Source: Flavobacteriales bacterium (GTDB taxonomy: Bacteria; Bacteroidota; Bacteroidia; Flavobacteriales_F; PHOS-HE28). From it: a stretch of 44,817 nucleotides of DNA. The stretch is from the NCBI GenBank assembly GCA_013360395.1, contig JABWBQ010000023.1, positions 1 to 44,817 on the forward strand, written 5' to 3'. How positions within the stretch are numbered: the first letter of the stretch is position 1; every line of letters begins with the position of its first letter. Positions 1 through 8,209 of the stretch are shown here, in pieces. The position numbers and the translations under genes are program-made. Under the pieces are notes generated by a model. That model worked only from the letters and a program-made list of their open reading frames with translations. It had not been told where the DNA came from and searched no databases.

Positions 1-587
1 CGCACGTCGTAGGCCTCGACCATGGCGCCGATGCGGCGCGCGGTGGCGATGGCCTGCAGGCCGGCCACCCCGGCGCCCATGATCAGGAAGCGCGCCGGAC
101 GCAGGGTGCCGCCCGCACTGGTGATCATCGGCACGGTGGCCAGCGAACGCTCGGCGGCGAGCAGCACGGCCTGGTAACCGCTGATGGATGCCACCGAGGA
201 AAGCACGTCCATGGCCTGGGCCAGCGTGGTGCGCGGGATCAGGTCCAGGCTGTACAGCGTGGTGCCGGGCCGCTTGTACGCGTCCACCACGGCGCGGTCG
301 CTCAGCACGTTGTAGAATCCGATGAAGGTCTTCGGACCACCGAGGTCCTCTCCGCGGTAGTGGCTGTCGTGGCTCAGCAGCACATCGCAGCTCCGCAGGA
401 TGTCGTCCCGATGCTCCACCAGCGTGGCGCCGGCCTGTTCGTAGGATTCGTCCGAGTACCCGGCGGAACGCCCCGCACCGCGTTGCACGCTCACCTTCAT
501 GTGCTTGACGAGCCGCTGCACCCCGGCAGGGGCGAGCGCCACCAGACGGCGGCGCTCGCCTTCCTTCAATACGCCCAGATGCTGCAT
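1..587 (-). CDS. pntA: NAD(P) transhydrogenase subunit alpha, N-terminal part (3' end outside window)
   Basis: The alpha subunit of proton-translocating transhydrogenase binds NAD(H) and exchanges hydride between NADH and NADP+. About 195 residues are visible. They begin MQHLGVLKEGERRRLVALAP, the usual PntA/alanine-dehydrogenase N-domain, and contain LDLIPRTTLAQAMDVLSS and the Rossmann motif GAGVAGLQAIATARR followed by EAYDVR. The long spacing and the AQAMDVLSS stretch favour PntA over alanine dehydrogenase. The ATG at 587 lies one base after the TAG of glutamate dehydrogenase, so the two are very probably co-transcribed and translationally coupled. The membrane part of the subunit and any pntB would lie to the left of the window. 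Confidence 0.88.
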   Translation of the reverse strand, partial: MQHLGVLKEGERRRLVALAPAGVQRLVKHMKVSVQRGAGRSAGYSDESYEQAGATLVEHRDDILRSCDVLLSHDSHYRGEDLGGPKTFIGFYNVLSDRAVVDAYKRPGTTLYSLDLIPRTTLAQAMDVLSSVASISGYQAVLLAAERSLATVPMITSAGGTLRPARFLIMGAGVAGLQAIATARRIGAMVEAYDV

Positions 588-588
588 G

Positions 589-1881
589 CTACGGGAAGAT
601 GCCGCGTTCCATGTAGGTCTTCTCCAGGCGCCGCAGGGCCACGATGTAGGCGCTGTCGCGCCAGTTCGCCTTGAACTCCTCGGCGGTGTTGACCACCTGG
701 TCGAAGGCCGTCATCACCTTGTCCTGGATCATGCCCAGCACTTCGTCGATCTTCCAGATCTCGCTGCGCTTGTTCTGCAGCCACTCATAGTAGCTGCCGA
801 TCACGCCGCCGCTGTTGCACAGGATGTCCGGGATGATGTCCACGCCGTTGGCGCGCAGGATGGCCTCGCCTTCGGTGTCGGTGGGTCCGTTGGCACCTTC
901 GGCCACCACCTGGGCCTTGATGCCGCCGGCATTGGCCGCGGTGATCTGGTTGCCCAGGGCGGCCGGCACCACGATGTCGCACGCCAGACCGAAGAAGCCT
1001 GCGGGGTCCATGGTGGGGGCCTTCGGGTAGTCCTTGATGCTGCGGTTGTTGGCCTCCACGTGGCGGTTCAGGTCCTCGGGGTCGATGCCCTTGGGGTCGT
1101 GGATGGTGGAACTGGCGTCCTGCACGGCGATCAGCACGGCCCCCTCCTTGGTGAGGAAGTGCGCCGTCCAGTATCCCACATTGCCGAAGCCCTGCACGAT
1201 GAAGCGCATGCCCTTGAGGGACTTGCCCTTCCGCTTGGCCCAGGCCTTCAGGGTGGCGACCACGCCGAAGCCGGTGGCACGGTCACGCCCCTCCAGGCCG
1301 CCGGCGCCCAGCGGCTTGCCGGTCACCACGTGCAGGTTGGCGAAACGCGTGGCCGGCGACTTGGTGCTGGAGTACGTGTCGGCGATCCAGGCCATGATCT
1401 GCGGGTTGGTGTTCACATCGGGGGCCGGGATGTCCAGGTCGGGACCGATGTTGTCGCCCAGCGCATAGGTGAACCGGCGCGTGATGCGCTCCAGTTCCCC
1501 CTTGGAATAAAGCTTGGGGTTGATCTCCACACCGCCCTTGCCGCCGCCGTAGGGCAGGCCGGCGAGCGCGGTCTTCCAGGTCATCCAGATGGCCAGCGCC
1601 CGTGCCGAGTCCAGGTCCACGGTCTGGTGGTAGCGCAGCCCGCCTTTGTAAGGCCCCAGCGCGTTGTTGTGCTGCACCCGGTAGCCGGTGAAGACCTCGA
1701 TGGTGCCGTCGTCCAGCTTCACCGGGAAGTGGACCACGATCTCGCTGTTGGTCTTGGCCAGGATCTTCCGGACGCCGGGGTCCAGGCCCATGATGTCGGC
1801 GGCATGCTCGAACTGGTCCATCACGACCTTGTACATGCCTTGTCTCTTCTCGGCGGGTTTCGCCGTTGTTTCAGGTTGCAT
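589..1881 (-). CDS. gdhA: Glu/Leu/Phe/Val-family glutamate dehydrogenase
   Basis: This enzyme interconverts glutamate and 2-oxoglutarate plus ammonia using NAD(P)H in the cytosol. The protein of about 430 residues matches the hexameric family in length. It shows the substrate-domain signature PYGGGKGGVEINP with the catalytic-region lysine, GPYKGGLRYH upstream of it, and a nucleotide-binding motif GFGNVGYW. The ATG at 1881 is preferred because AAGGA (1892-1896) sits 10 bases upstream; an in-frame TTG at 1899 would add six residues and overlap that site. A small Cys-rich gene lies just upstream and pntA just downstream, suggesting one unit that links ammonia metabolism to NADH/NADPH balance. 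Cofactor preference cannot be read from the sequence. Confidence 0.95.
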   Translation of the reverse strand: MQPETTAKPAEKRQGMYKVVMDQFEHAADIMGLDPGVRKILAKTNSEIVVHFPVKLDDGTIEVFTGYRVQHNNALGPYKGGLRYHQTVDLDSARALAIWMTWKTALAGLPYGGGKGGVEINPKLYSKGELERITRRFTYALGDNIGPDLDIPAPDVNTNPQIMAWIADTYSSTKSPATRFANLHVVTGKPLGAGGLEGRDRATGFGVVATLKAWAKRKGKSLKGMRFIVQGFGNVGYWTAHFLTKEGAVLIAVQDASSTIHDPKGIDPEDLNRHVEANNRSIKDYPKAPTMDPAGFFGLACDIVVPAALGNQITAANAGGIKAQVVAEGANGPTDTEGEAILRANGVDIIPDILCNSGGVIGSYYEWLQNKRSEIWKIDEVLGMIQDKVMTAFDQVVNTAEEFKANWRDSAYIVALRRLEKTYMERGIFP

Positions 1882-1905
1882 GGTTGGTTGTTCCTTCAAA
1901 GGTTC

Positions 1906-2190
1906 CTATCGGTAGTGTTCACAGTGCAGGATGATGCGGTCCTGTTTACGGAGCGCACACTGGTCCCGGTTATCGCATGTGGCGCAAAGCCCCGCGACCA
2001 CAGGCTCCGGTACGGCCCTGGGGCCGACCGGCGCCCGCCCGGCCGCTGGGGCCATGGCGTGCAGCTCGCAGAAGAGCACGGGCCCCGACGACCGCTGTTC
2101 GAAGATGCATCGGCCACGATGAACGCAGTTGGTGCAGAGCGGGATGGGGGGCGGTGGATGGGACATGGGCGCGGTTGGCGCGCGGCCCAT
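1906..2190 (-). CDS. Small protein with two Cys-rich, zinc-knuckle-like modules
   Basis: I do not recognise a named family. The product of up to 94 residues has two similar modules: CTNCVHRGRC...FCELH near the N-terminus and CATCDNRDQC...HCEHY at the C-terminus. Each has the pattern C-x2-C-x4-5-C followed about a dozen residues later by C-x-H, typical of structural zinc sites or Fe-S ligation. A Pro/Ala-rich linker separates them. The gene ends 24 bases before the gdhA start on the same strand, so it probably leads that operon. The start may be ATG 2190 or ATG 2166 (MSHPP). Duplication of a Cys4/His unit argues that the frame is real. Function is unknown; a regulatory or metal-binding role is only a guess. 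Confidence 0.6.
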   Translation of the reverse strand: MGRAPTAPMSHPPPPIPLCTNCVHRGRCIFEQRSSGPVLFCELHAMAPAAGRAPVGPRAVPEPVVAGLCATCDNRDQCALRKQDRIILHCEHYR

Positions 2191-2357
2191 GCCAAGGCCT
2201 GTGCCGATCGGTCACGATGTTCCTTCATGCGTCGGGGAGCGATGCGCGATCGGCTGAGAGGCAGCGAAATAACAAAAACAAGGCGTTCGGGACATCGCGC
2301 ACGGTGGGGCAGGATCGGGAAGCCGGGAGCGGGGCGAACGGCCCCGGCCGGGGCGGA

Positions 2358-3694
<1,337 letters not shown>

Positions 3695-3698
<4 letters not shown>

Positions 3699-4366
3699 GC
3701 CGGCGGAAGGGTGATGGTGAAGCAGGTGCCTTCGCCCGGGGCGCTCCGTACCGCGATCGCGCCGCCGTGGCCTTTGACGATGCCGTGCACCACCGAGAGC
3801 CCCAGCCCGGTGCCGACCCCCGGAGGCTTGGTGGTGAAGAAGGGTTGGAAGATCTTCTTGAGGTGTTCGGGGGCGATCCCATGGCCGGAGTCCTCCACGC
3901 GCAGCCGCACGCGGTCGCCTTCCATGTCCGTGGCGATGTGCAGCCGCCCTCCCGGCGGTGTGGCCGCCACGGCGTTCAGCACCAGGTTGGTGAGCACCTG
4001 CTCGAACTGTACGCGGTCCAGCCGCACCGGCGGCAGGGCCGTGGCGAGCTCCGTGCGCAGGTCGAGGCGGGCTTCCTCCACCTGGCGGCGCAGCAGGCGC
4101 AGCACTCCTTCCACCGCATCGTTCAAACGTTGCTCGCTGAACTGGCTGGGCATCTCGCAGCTGAAGTACATCAGGCGCTTCACCACTTCGCGGCCGGTGA
4201 GGGCCGAATCGATGATGCGCTGGAGGTCCTCCCGGCGGGCCGGGTCGCGCTCCTCGGCCATCAGCAGTTCGGCATACCCCAGCACGTTGCCCAGGGGTGT
4301 GTTCAGTTCGTGGGCGATGCCGGCGGTGAGCTCCCCGAGCACGCTCAGCCGGTCCTGCTGCAGCAT
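3695..4366 (-). CDS. Histidine kinase core (HisKA + HATPase), downstream fragment of a split GAF kinase
   Basis: The 223-residue fragment carries the dimerisation/phosphoacceptor helix with H19 in AGIAHELNTPLGN. An ATPase domain follows with the N box (NLVLNAVAATPPGG), G1 box DSGHGIA, F box FQPFFTTK and G2 box GTGLGLSVVHGIV. It has no sensor of its own. The ATG at 4366 is in the same frame as the GAF-domain frame that ends with TAG at 4402-4400; 11 open codons (RRERQRLFEAR) lie between that TAG and this ATG. Sequence on both sides of the TAG is a continuous charged, helical linker, so the ancestral gene was clearly one protein (4810 to 3695). Re-initiation at 4366 could give a sensorless kinase. 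It couples by ATGA overlap to the response regulator. Confidence 0.85.
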
Positions 4367-4399
4367 GCGGGCCTCGAACAGCCGCTGGCGCTCGCGCCG

Positions 4400-4810
4400 C
4401 TACTGGCGTTCCAGGATCACGGACACCTCGGCGGCGAGGCGTTCGAGCAGCTGCTCCTCCTCGGGCAGGAAGGCGGCGCCGGGCGCCGGGGCCAGCGCCT
4501 GCGGGTAGCCCACGGTGAGGGTGCCGCGCGGCTCGCCGTCCACATGCACGGGCTGCTGCATCCGGGGACCGTCGGGGCCCGCTTCACCGAAGCACCGGTC
4601 GTCCACCACCAGGGCCGCCCACAGGGCCTCGGGCCTGCGCCACCCCTGGGGAATGGCGGCTACGACAGCCCGAAGCGTGGCGTCCAGGTCGGCCTCATGG
4701 CCTTGTGCGATGCGGGCCACGGCGTACAGGCAGCCCAGTTCCTTGATGCGCTCCCGCAACCGTTCGTCCGGGCCGTCCACCACCACCCACGGCGTTCCTG
4801 TTGCGCCCAT
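4400..4810 (-). CDS. GAF-type sensor domain, upstream fragment of the split histidine kinase
   Basis: This 136-residue fragment looks like a GAF domain. A helix (ERIKELGCLYAVARIAQ) is followed by alternating hydrophobic strands (WAALVVDDRCF, RGTLTVGYPQ) and the outgoing helix LPEEEQLLERLAAEVSVILERQ. The frame ends with a single TAG at 4402-4400, after which the same frame runs straight into the kinase core. CAG to TAG is a one-base change and Gln would fit the helix. As written, the domain would be made alone. The ATG at 4810 is 5 bases after TACTTTTG (4823-4816), a perfect Bacteroidota -7 element. It follows the hemerythrin gene by 29 bases. GAF ligands range from NO-bound iron to cyclic nucleotides; the ligand here cannot be told. 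Confidence 0.75.
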   Translation of the reverse strand: MGATGTPWVVVDGPDERLRERIKELGCLYAVARIAQGHEADLDATLRAVVAAIPQGWRRPEALWAALVVDDRCFGEAGPDGPRMQQPVHVDGEPRGTLTVGYPQALAPAPGAAFLPEEEQLLERLAAEVSVILERQ

Positions 4811-4815
4811 GACGG

Positions 4816-4823
4816 CAAAAGTA
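4816..4823 (-). promoter_or_regulatory. Putative -7 promoter element for the GAF/histidine-kinase genes
   Basis: TACTTTTG matches the Bacteroidota -7 consensus TAnnTTTG at every fixed position. It ends 5 bases before the ATG at 4810, so a transcript from it would have almost no leader. Confidence 0.5.
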
Positions 4824-4839
4824 GCGGGCGCTGCGGGGC

Positions 4840-5268
4840 TCAGCAGCCGCAGAGCAGCCCGTGCATGCGGTCGATGCGCTCCAGCTGCTGCTCGGTGGCG
4901 GCCTTCTGGATGGCGGGGAAAAGGACCCGCTCCTCAAAACGCACATGGGCCTCCAGTTCGTCCTCGATCCGCGACAGGTCGCTCAGCGGGTCGGCCGTGG
5001 AAAGGAAAAGCCGTGTGAGCCGACGGTGCTCGGCGACGGCGCGCTTCACCAATGGGTCCATCGACCCCAGCACCGGGAACACCACTTCCTCCTCGATGGC
5101 GAAGTGCGGCAGCAGCCGCTGATGGTAGTACGCCACCGCCGCCTGCATCTGCACGGCGGGGTCGGTGCCCTGCTCCAGGGCCCGGCGCACCCGCCAGCAG
5201 AAGGACAACGCTTCCTGGTGCTCCCGGCTCACCGGCCGCAGCAACGCATGCCGCTCAAGCGGTGGCAT
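4840..5268 (-). CDS. Hemerythrin-domain protein
   Basis: The 142-residue four-helix protein has the HHE di-iron pattern: SREHQEAL early, HFAIEEEVVFP in the second helix, AEHRRL in the third and EAHVRFEERVLFP in the fourth. These supply the His and carboxylate ligands of a non-haem di-iron site that binds O2 or NO. The C-terminus ends LLCGC. The start overlaps the last 14 bases of ric, so the two are translated from one message and probably act on the same stress. It is shorter than Ric and lacks the ScdA N-terminal Cys pair, so it is a stand-alone hemerythrin rather than a second Ric. Confidence 0.88.
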   Translation of the reverse strand: MPPLERHALLRPVSREHQEALSFCWRVRRALEQGTDPAVQMQAAVAYYHQRLLPHFAIEEEVVFPVLGSMDPLVKRAVAEHRRLTRLFLSTADPLSDLSRIEDELEAHVRFEERVLFPAIQKAATEQQLERIDRMHGLLCGC

Positions 5269-5995
5269 GGCGCAACTCCTCCTCCAGGGCCTTGGCCCGC
5301 GGGAAGAGGATGTTGTTCTCCAGATGGATGTGGCGGTGCAGGTCCTCCTCGAACTCGCGCAGCATGGCGAACGCCGTGGCGTAGGTGGTGCAGCCGTCGG
5401 GCGGGGTGTTGTACCCGTTGGTCAGTTCGGCGATGCGACGGAAGCGCTCGCCCTCCGCGTCGTGGTCGTCCTCCATCATGGCGATGGGGTTGGCCACCGT
5501 GCCGAAACCCGGGGTGGGCACCGCCCCACCGTGCAGCTTCGCCTTTTCCAGCTGGTTGATGAAGGGGAACAGGATCAGCTCCTCCTTCTTCATGTGCATG
5601 GCCATGGCACCCGCACAGGCATGGAACTCCTCGTGGATCTGGAACAGCTCGGGGTGGCGGCCACCGTGCACGCGGCAGAGCTTCTCCAGGAATTGCAGCA
5701 GGGTCACCGAACGCGAATCAACGTACCGGTGATGCACCCGCTCGATGTGCTCGATCAGCCGGGACAGCGGCCATTGCTTCACATCGTCGCCCGCACCACC
5801 GTCGCGCTCGATGGCCTGGCGGATCTCCGCCTCCAGCTTGGCCGGGTCGAGGCCTTTGGCGCCGCACACCTCGGCAATGGTGCGGCCGCCCTTGCAGCAG
5901 AAATCGATGCCGTGGGCCTGGAAGACGGCGGCGCTGCGGTAGTCATCCGCCACGATGGAGCCGACGGTGCGCTCGGGAGTGAAGGGGGTGGACAT
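5255..5995 (-). CDS. ric: Iron-sulfur cluster repair di-iron protein Ric (YtfE/ScdA/DnrN)
   Basis: Ric repairs Fe-S clusters damaged by nitric oxide or oxidants and can release iron or reduce NO at its di-iron centre. The 246-residue length is typical. The N-terminal ScdA domain contains AHGIDFCCKGGRTI with the paired cysteines. The hemerythrin part has HRYVD, IHEEFHACAG, MKKEELILFPFI, DDHDAEGE and HIHLENNILFPRA, supplying the di-iron ligands. The ATG at 5995 gives the normal MSTPF start. An inverted repeat with the core ATCCATAA lies 39-58 bases upstream. Downstream it overlaps the hemerythrin gene. Placement next to a truncated haemoglobin and an Rrf2 regulator fits an NO-responsive unit. 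Confidence 0.95.
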   Translation of the reverse strand: MSTPFTPERTVGSIVADDYRSAAVFQAHGIDFCCKGGRTIAEVCGAKGLDPAKLEAEIRQAIERDGGAGDDVKQWPLSRLIEHIERVHHRYVDSRSVTLLQFLEKLCRVHGGRHPELFQIHEEFHACAGAMAMHMKKEELILFPFINQLEKAKLHGGAVPTPGFGTVANPIAMMEDDHDAEGERFRRIAELTNGYNTPPDGCTTYATAFAMLREFEEDLHRHIHLENNILFPRAKALEEELRHATA

Positions 5996-6033
5996 GGTCT
6001 TGGTCTCTGTGCGGCAAAGAAACGGACAAAAAC

Positions 6034-6053
6034 ATCCATAAATACATGATGGA
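6034..6053. promoter_or_regulatory. Candidate operator upstream of ric
   Basis: TCCAT (6035-6039) and ATGGA (6049-6053) form a 5-base inverted repeat. The left half continues as ATCCATAA (6034-6041), the same eight bases found in the perfect repeat ahead of the haemoglobin operon (7726-7733). A -7-like element TTTCTTTG lies at 6022-6015 on the minus strand, just downstream. The Rrf2 protein of this cluster is the obvious candidate binder, but that is inference. Confidence 0.4.
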
Positions 6054-6088
6054 CGTCATCCCGGGCCGCAACGGTTGCCGGGTGCGGG

Positions 6089-6976
6089 TCAGGAGCGTGC
6101 GGCCACGATGGCCACGGCGTTCATGCTGGCCCGGTGCCGTTGGAACACGTGGCGCATGTCCTGGACACGCTGGCGTGCCGCAGGGTTGCGCAGGATGTTC
6201 CACGTGATGCGCAGGGCGCCGGCGAGCCCTTCATCGGCGATCATCCTGCCCGGTTCCAGGAGCCGCATGGGGCTCTGTCCCACCCACAGCACGGTGAAGC
6301 CCTCGGCCTCCAGAAGTGCCTGCCATTCGTGCGCGGTGAGCGGGCGGGCGTTCACGCGGATGGCCGTGGCCAGGTCGCGTTGGACGGTGGCCTTCCGTGC
6401 GGCGGGCAGGGTGTCGGGCTGCAGCCCCAGTTCATGGATGGCGTACAGCCCACCGGGGCGGAGAAGGCGGTGCGCCTCGCGGATGATCTCCTGTTTGCGA
6501 TGGTCGGCGTGCATGGTGAGCATCGCCTCGCCGTACACGCGGTCGGCCGAGGCGGGGGGCAGGTCGGTGCCGGCGGCTTGTCCCGTCAGGAAACGCCGAC
6601 CCGGGCCGCCCAGCGTGGCCTGCAACCGTTCGACGACCGTGGCGTCGCGATCGATGCCGGTGTACGACTTGGGCTTGTGGTCCAGGACCATCGCCGCCGT
6701 GCCGCCGAGGCCCGGGGCGAACTCCACCACGTGGTGCTCCGGACCTATCCCCAGGGCCTCGATCATCCGGCGTGTGAGTTCAAGGCCGCCGGGCCGGAGC
6801 ACCCGCTTGCCCATGCGCGCCAGCACCCAATGGCCCGGCGCTTTCGCCAGGTCGGCCTCCGTGGCGTCGTGGCCGGGGGCGAAGGTGCCGTGGTGTTCGT
6901 GCGTTGCAGCGGTGGTGCCGTGGCCGCGGTGGGCGGCAACAGGGGCTTGAGGTCCGGTGGCTTTTGCGGTGCTCAT
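6089..6976 (-). CDS. Class I SAM-dependent methyltransferase with His-rich N-terminus
   Basis: The 295-residue protein has a Rossmann-type methyltransferase core. Motif I is VVEFAPGLGGTAAM, the acidic ribose-binding motif is YTGIDRD, and a motif IV/post-IV stretch is HRLLRPGGLYAIHELGL. About 45 residues before the core are rich in His and Ala (HRGHGTTAATHEHHG), possibly metal-binding and unusual for the family. The start overlaps the stop of the truncated haemoglobin gene (ATGA at 6973-6976), so the two are translationally coupled. The substrate is unknown; a small molecule is more likely than nucleic acid given the core. The gene is followed by the ric promoter region. Confidence 0.82.
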   Translation of the reverse strand: MSTAKATGPQAPVAAHRGHGTTAATHEHHGTFAPGHDATEADLAKAPGHWVLARMGKRVLRPGGLELTRRMIEALGIGPEHHVVEFAPGLGGTAAMVLDHKPKSYTGIDRDATVVERLQATLGGPGRRFLTGQAAGTDLPPASADRVYGEAMLTMHADHRKQEIIREAHRLLRPGGLYAIHELGLQPDTLPAARKATVQRDLATAIRVNARPLTAHEWQALLEAEGFTVLWVGQSPMRLLEPGRMIADEGLAGALRITWNILRNPAARQRVQDMRHVFQRHRASMNAVAIVAARS

Positions 6977-7374
6977 TGGATGAAGCTTTGTGGTCGTGTA
7001 CGGTGCAGGGTGATCCTCTCCTGGAACATGGTGGCCATGCGTGTGGCGTTGCGTCGGGCGAGCTCGGCCACGGGGCCCTCATAAAGCCGGTCCACGGTTC
7101 CGTGGAACAGCTGGAGCCACCGCGCGAAGTGCGGACCTCCGATGGGCAACGGTAGATGGGGACGCAATGGGGCGCCGGTGTACGAACCCTCATTGAGGAG
7201 CACCGTGCTCCAGAACCGGTACATCTTCTCCAGATGCTCCGGCCAACGGTCGCCGATCACCCCGTTGAAAATGGGGCCCAGCATCGGGTCCTCCCGCACC
7301 TGGCCGTAGAACGTGTCCACCAGCAGTTCGATGTGCCGGCGGTCGTGGATGTCGGTGCGTCCGGGGCTGCTCAT
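6973..7374 (-). CDS. Group III truncated haemoglobin
   Basis: The 133-residue protein matches group III trHb: IELLVDTFYGQVREDPMLGPIFNGVI, then WPEHLEKMYRFWSTVLL, YTGAP, and PIGGPHFARWLQLF, which holds the proximal haem histidine. Such proteins bind O2 and NO and are often NO-detoxifying. ATG 7374 is chosen because it overlaps the stop of the preceding gene as ATGA and starts a standard-length globin; longer in-frame starts would run into that gene. Its own stop overlaps the methyltransferase start. It is part of the Rrf2-linked NO-stress unit. Confidence 0.93.
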   Translation of the reverse strand: MSSPGRTDIHDRRHIELLVDTFYGQVREDPMLGPIFNGVIGDRWPEHLEKMYRFWSTVLLNEGSYTGAPLRPHLPLPIGGPHFARWLQLFHGTVDRLYEGPVAELARRNATRMATMFQERITLHRTRPQSFIQ

Positions 7375-7655
7375 GCCGGTTCCGGCAACTGCCAGTATTG
7401 AATGATGTAGAACAGGGCGAAACCCAGGAAGGCGATGATCAGGGCCCACACCCAGGAGGGGATGCCTTTGGGCGTTTCGGAGCCCGTCACCAGGAAGCGG
7501 TCGGCCCGCTCGCTGCCGTAGGCGTTGATGGTGATCGGCATGTGCGCCACGGCCGGACCATCGGCATGGCCACCTATCGGAGGGCGTTGGAACCTGTTGG
7601 TCGGTGTGGTGGCCGTCATGATCGTGACAGGGGACCCGAGCGGGTGTTCCGGCAT
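7371..7655 (-). CDS. Small single-pass membrane protein
   Basis: The product has a soluble N-terminal stretch (including MPITINAYGSERADRFLVTG) and one strong transmembrane helix near the C-terminus (WVWALIIAFLGFALFYIIQYW) ending QLPEPA. No family is recognised. The start is uncertain: ATG 7655, 7619 and 7541 are all possible. Starts above about 7690 are unlikely because the candidate operator and promoter lie there. The stop overlaps the haemoglobin start (ATGA), so it is co-translated with it and may anchor or assist a partner at the membrane. The reading frame is well supported by the coupling and the clear helix, its role is not. Confidence 0.6.
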   Translation of the reverse strand: MPEHPLGSPVTIMTATTPTNRFQRPPIGGHADGPAVAHMPITINAYGSERADRFLVTGSETPKGIPSWVWALIIAFLGFALFYIIQYWQLPEPA

Positions 7656-7712
7656 GGGCGTGGTCGCGGGATCCGGGTCGGAATGCGGCACGAACTTACC
7701 CGTGATCGATAA

Positions 7713-7732
7713 TATGGATAAGCATATCCATA
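7713..7732. promoter_or_regulatory. Perfect inverted repeat, candidate Rrf2 operator
   Basis: TATGGATA (7713-7720) and TATCCATA (7725-7732) are exact reverse complements separated by AGCA. The site lies between the Rrf2 gene and the haemoglobin operon in an unusually AT-rich patch. A -7-like element TAAGTTCG follows at 7698-7691 on the minus strand. Half of the site (ATCCATAA) recurs upstream of ric. Control by the adjacent Rrf2 regulator is inferred from position. Confidence 0.55.
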
Positions 7733-7774
7733 ATTTATTACAATGCTCATACACGCCACACCGGAAGCTCCGGC

Positions 7775-8209
7775 TCAGCGCTTCAGGATGATCCGGTCCA
7801 GGGGGACGCCGTTCACCACATCATGCAGGGTGGTGCCTTCGAGCATGCTGCGCAGGTCGGCGCGCACCTTGGCGAACTGGTCGTGCAGCGGGCAGGGCTT
7901 GCGGGCGTCGCAGGTGTCCAGCCCGAGGCCGCAGCCCTTGTACACCGAGTCGCCATCGATCAGGTCCACGATGTGGCTGATGCGGATCTTGCGGGCCTGT
8001 TCGGGGGAGATGAGGAACCCGCCGTGCGGTCCGCGCTGGGAAACGACCACGCCGCCTTCCACGAGCTTGCGCAGCACTTTGGCGGTGAACGCCTCCGGTG
8101 AACCGGTGCGCTCGGCCACCTCCCTGATGCTCATCCTGCGGTCGGTGCGCCCGAAGGAGGCGAGGCACATGGCCGCCCGGATGCCGTATTCGCACGCTTT
8201 GGAGAACAT
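7775..8209 (-). CDS. Rrf2-family transcriptional regulator with Cys cluster (NsrR/IscR-like)
   Basis: The 144-residue protein has the N-terminal winged helix typical of Rrf2 (FSKACEYGIRAAMCLA, VAERTGSPEAFTAKVLRKLV, GPHGGFLIS). The C-terminal cluster C93-x6-C100-x5-C106-x2-H109 is the likely site of an Fe-S cluster used to sense NO, O2 or cluster status. Spacing is close to but not identical with E. coli NsrR (C-x4-C-x5-C) and IscR (C-x5-C-x5-C), so neither symbol is assigned. It sits directly upstream of the haemoglobin operon. A -7-like element TACTTTCG (8233-8226) lies 16 bases before the start. Confidence 0.92.
   Translation of the reverse strand: MFSKACEYGIRAAMCLASFGRTDRRMSIREVAERTGSPEAFTAKVLRKLVEGGVVVSQRGPHGGFLISPEQARKIRISHIVDLIDGDSVYKGCGLGLDTCDARKPCPLHDQFAKVRADLRSMLEGTTLHDVVNGVPLDRIILKR

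Noticed and set aside
4400-4402. TAG as a recoded amino acid (pyrrolysine or similar)
   Set aside because: The site lies in a linker helix where Gln fits, and no pyrrolysine genes are seen. Mutation or sequencing error is simpler.
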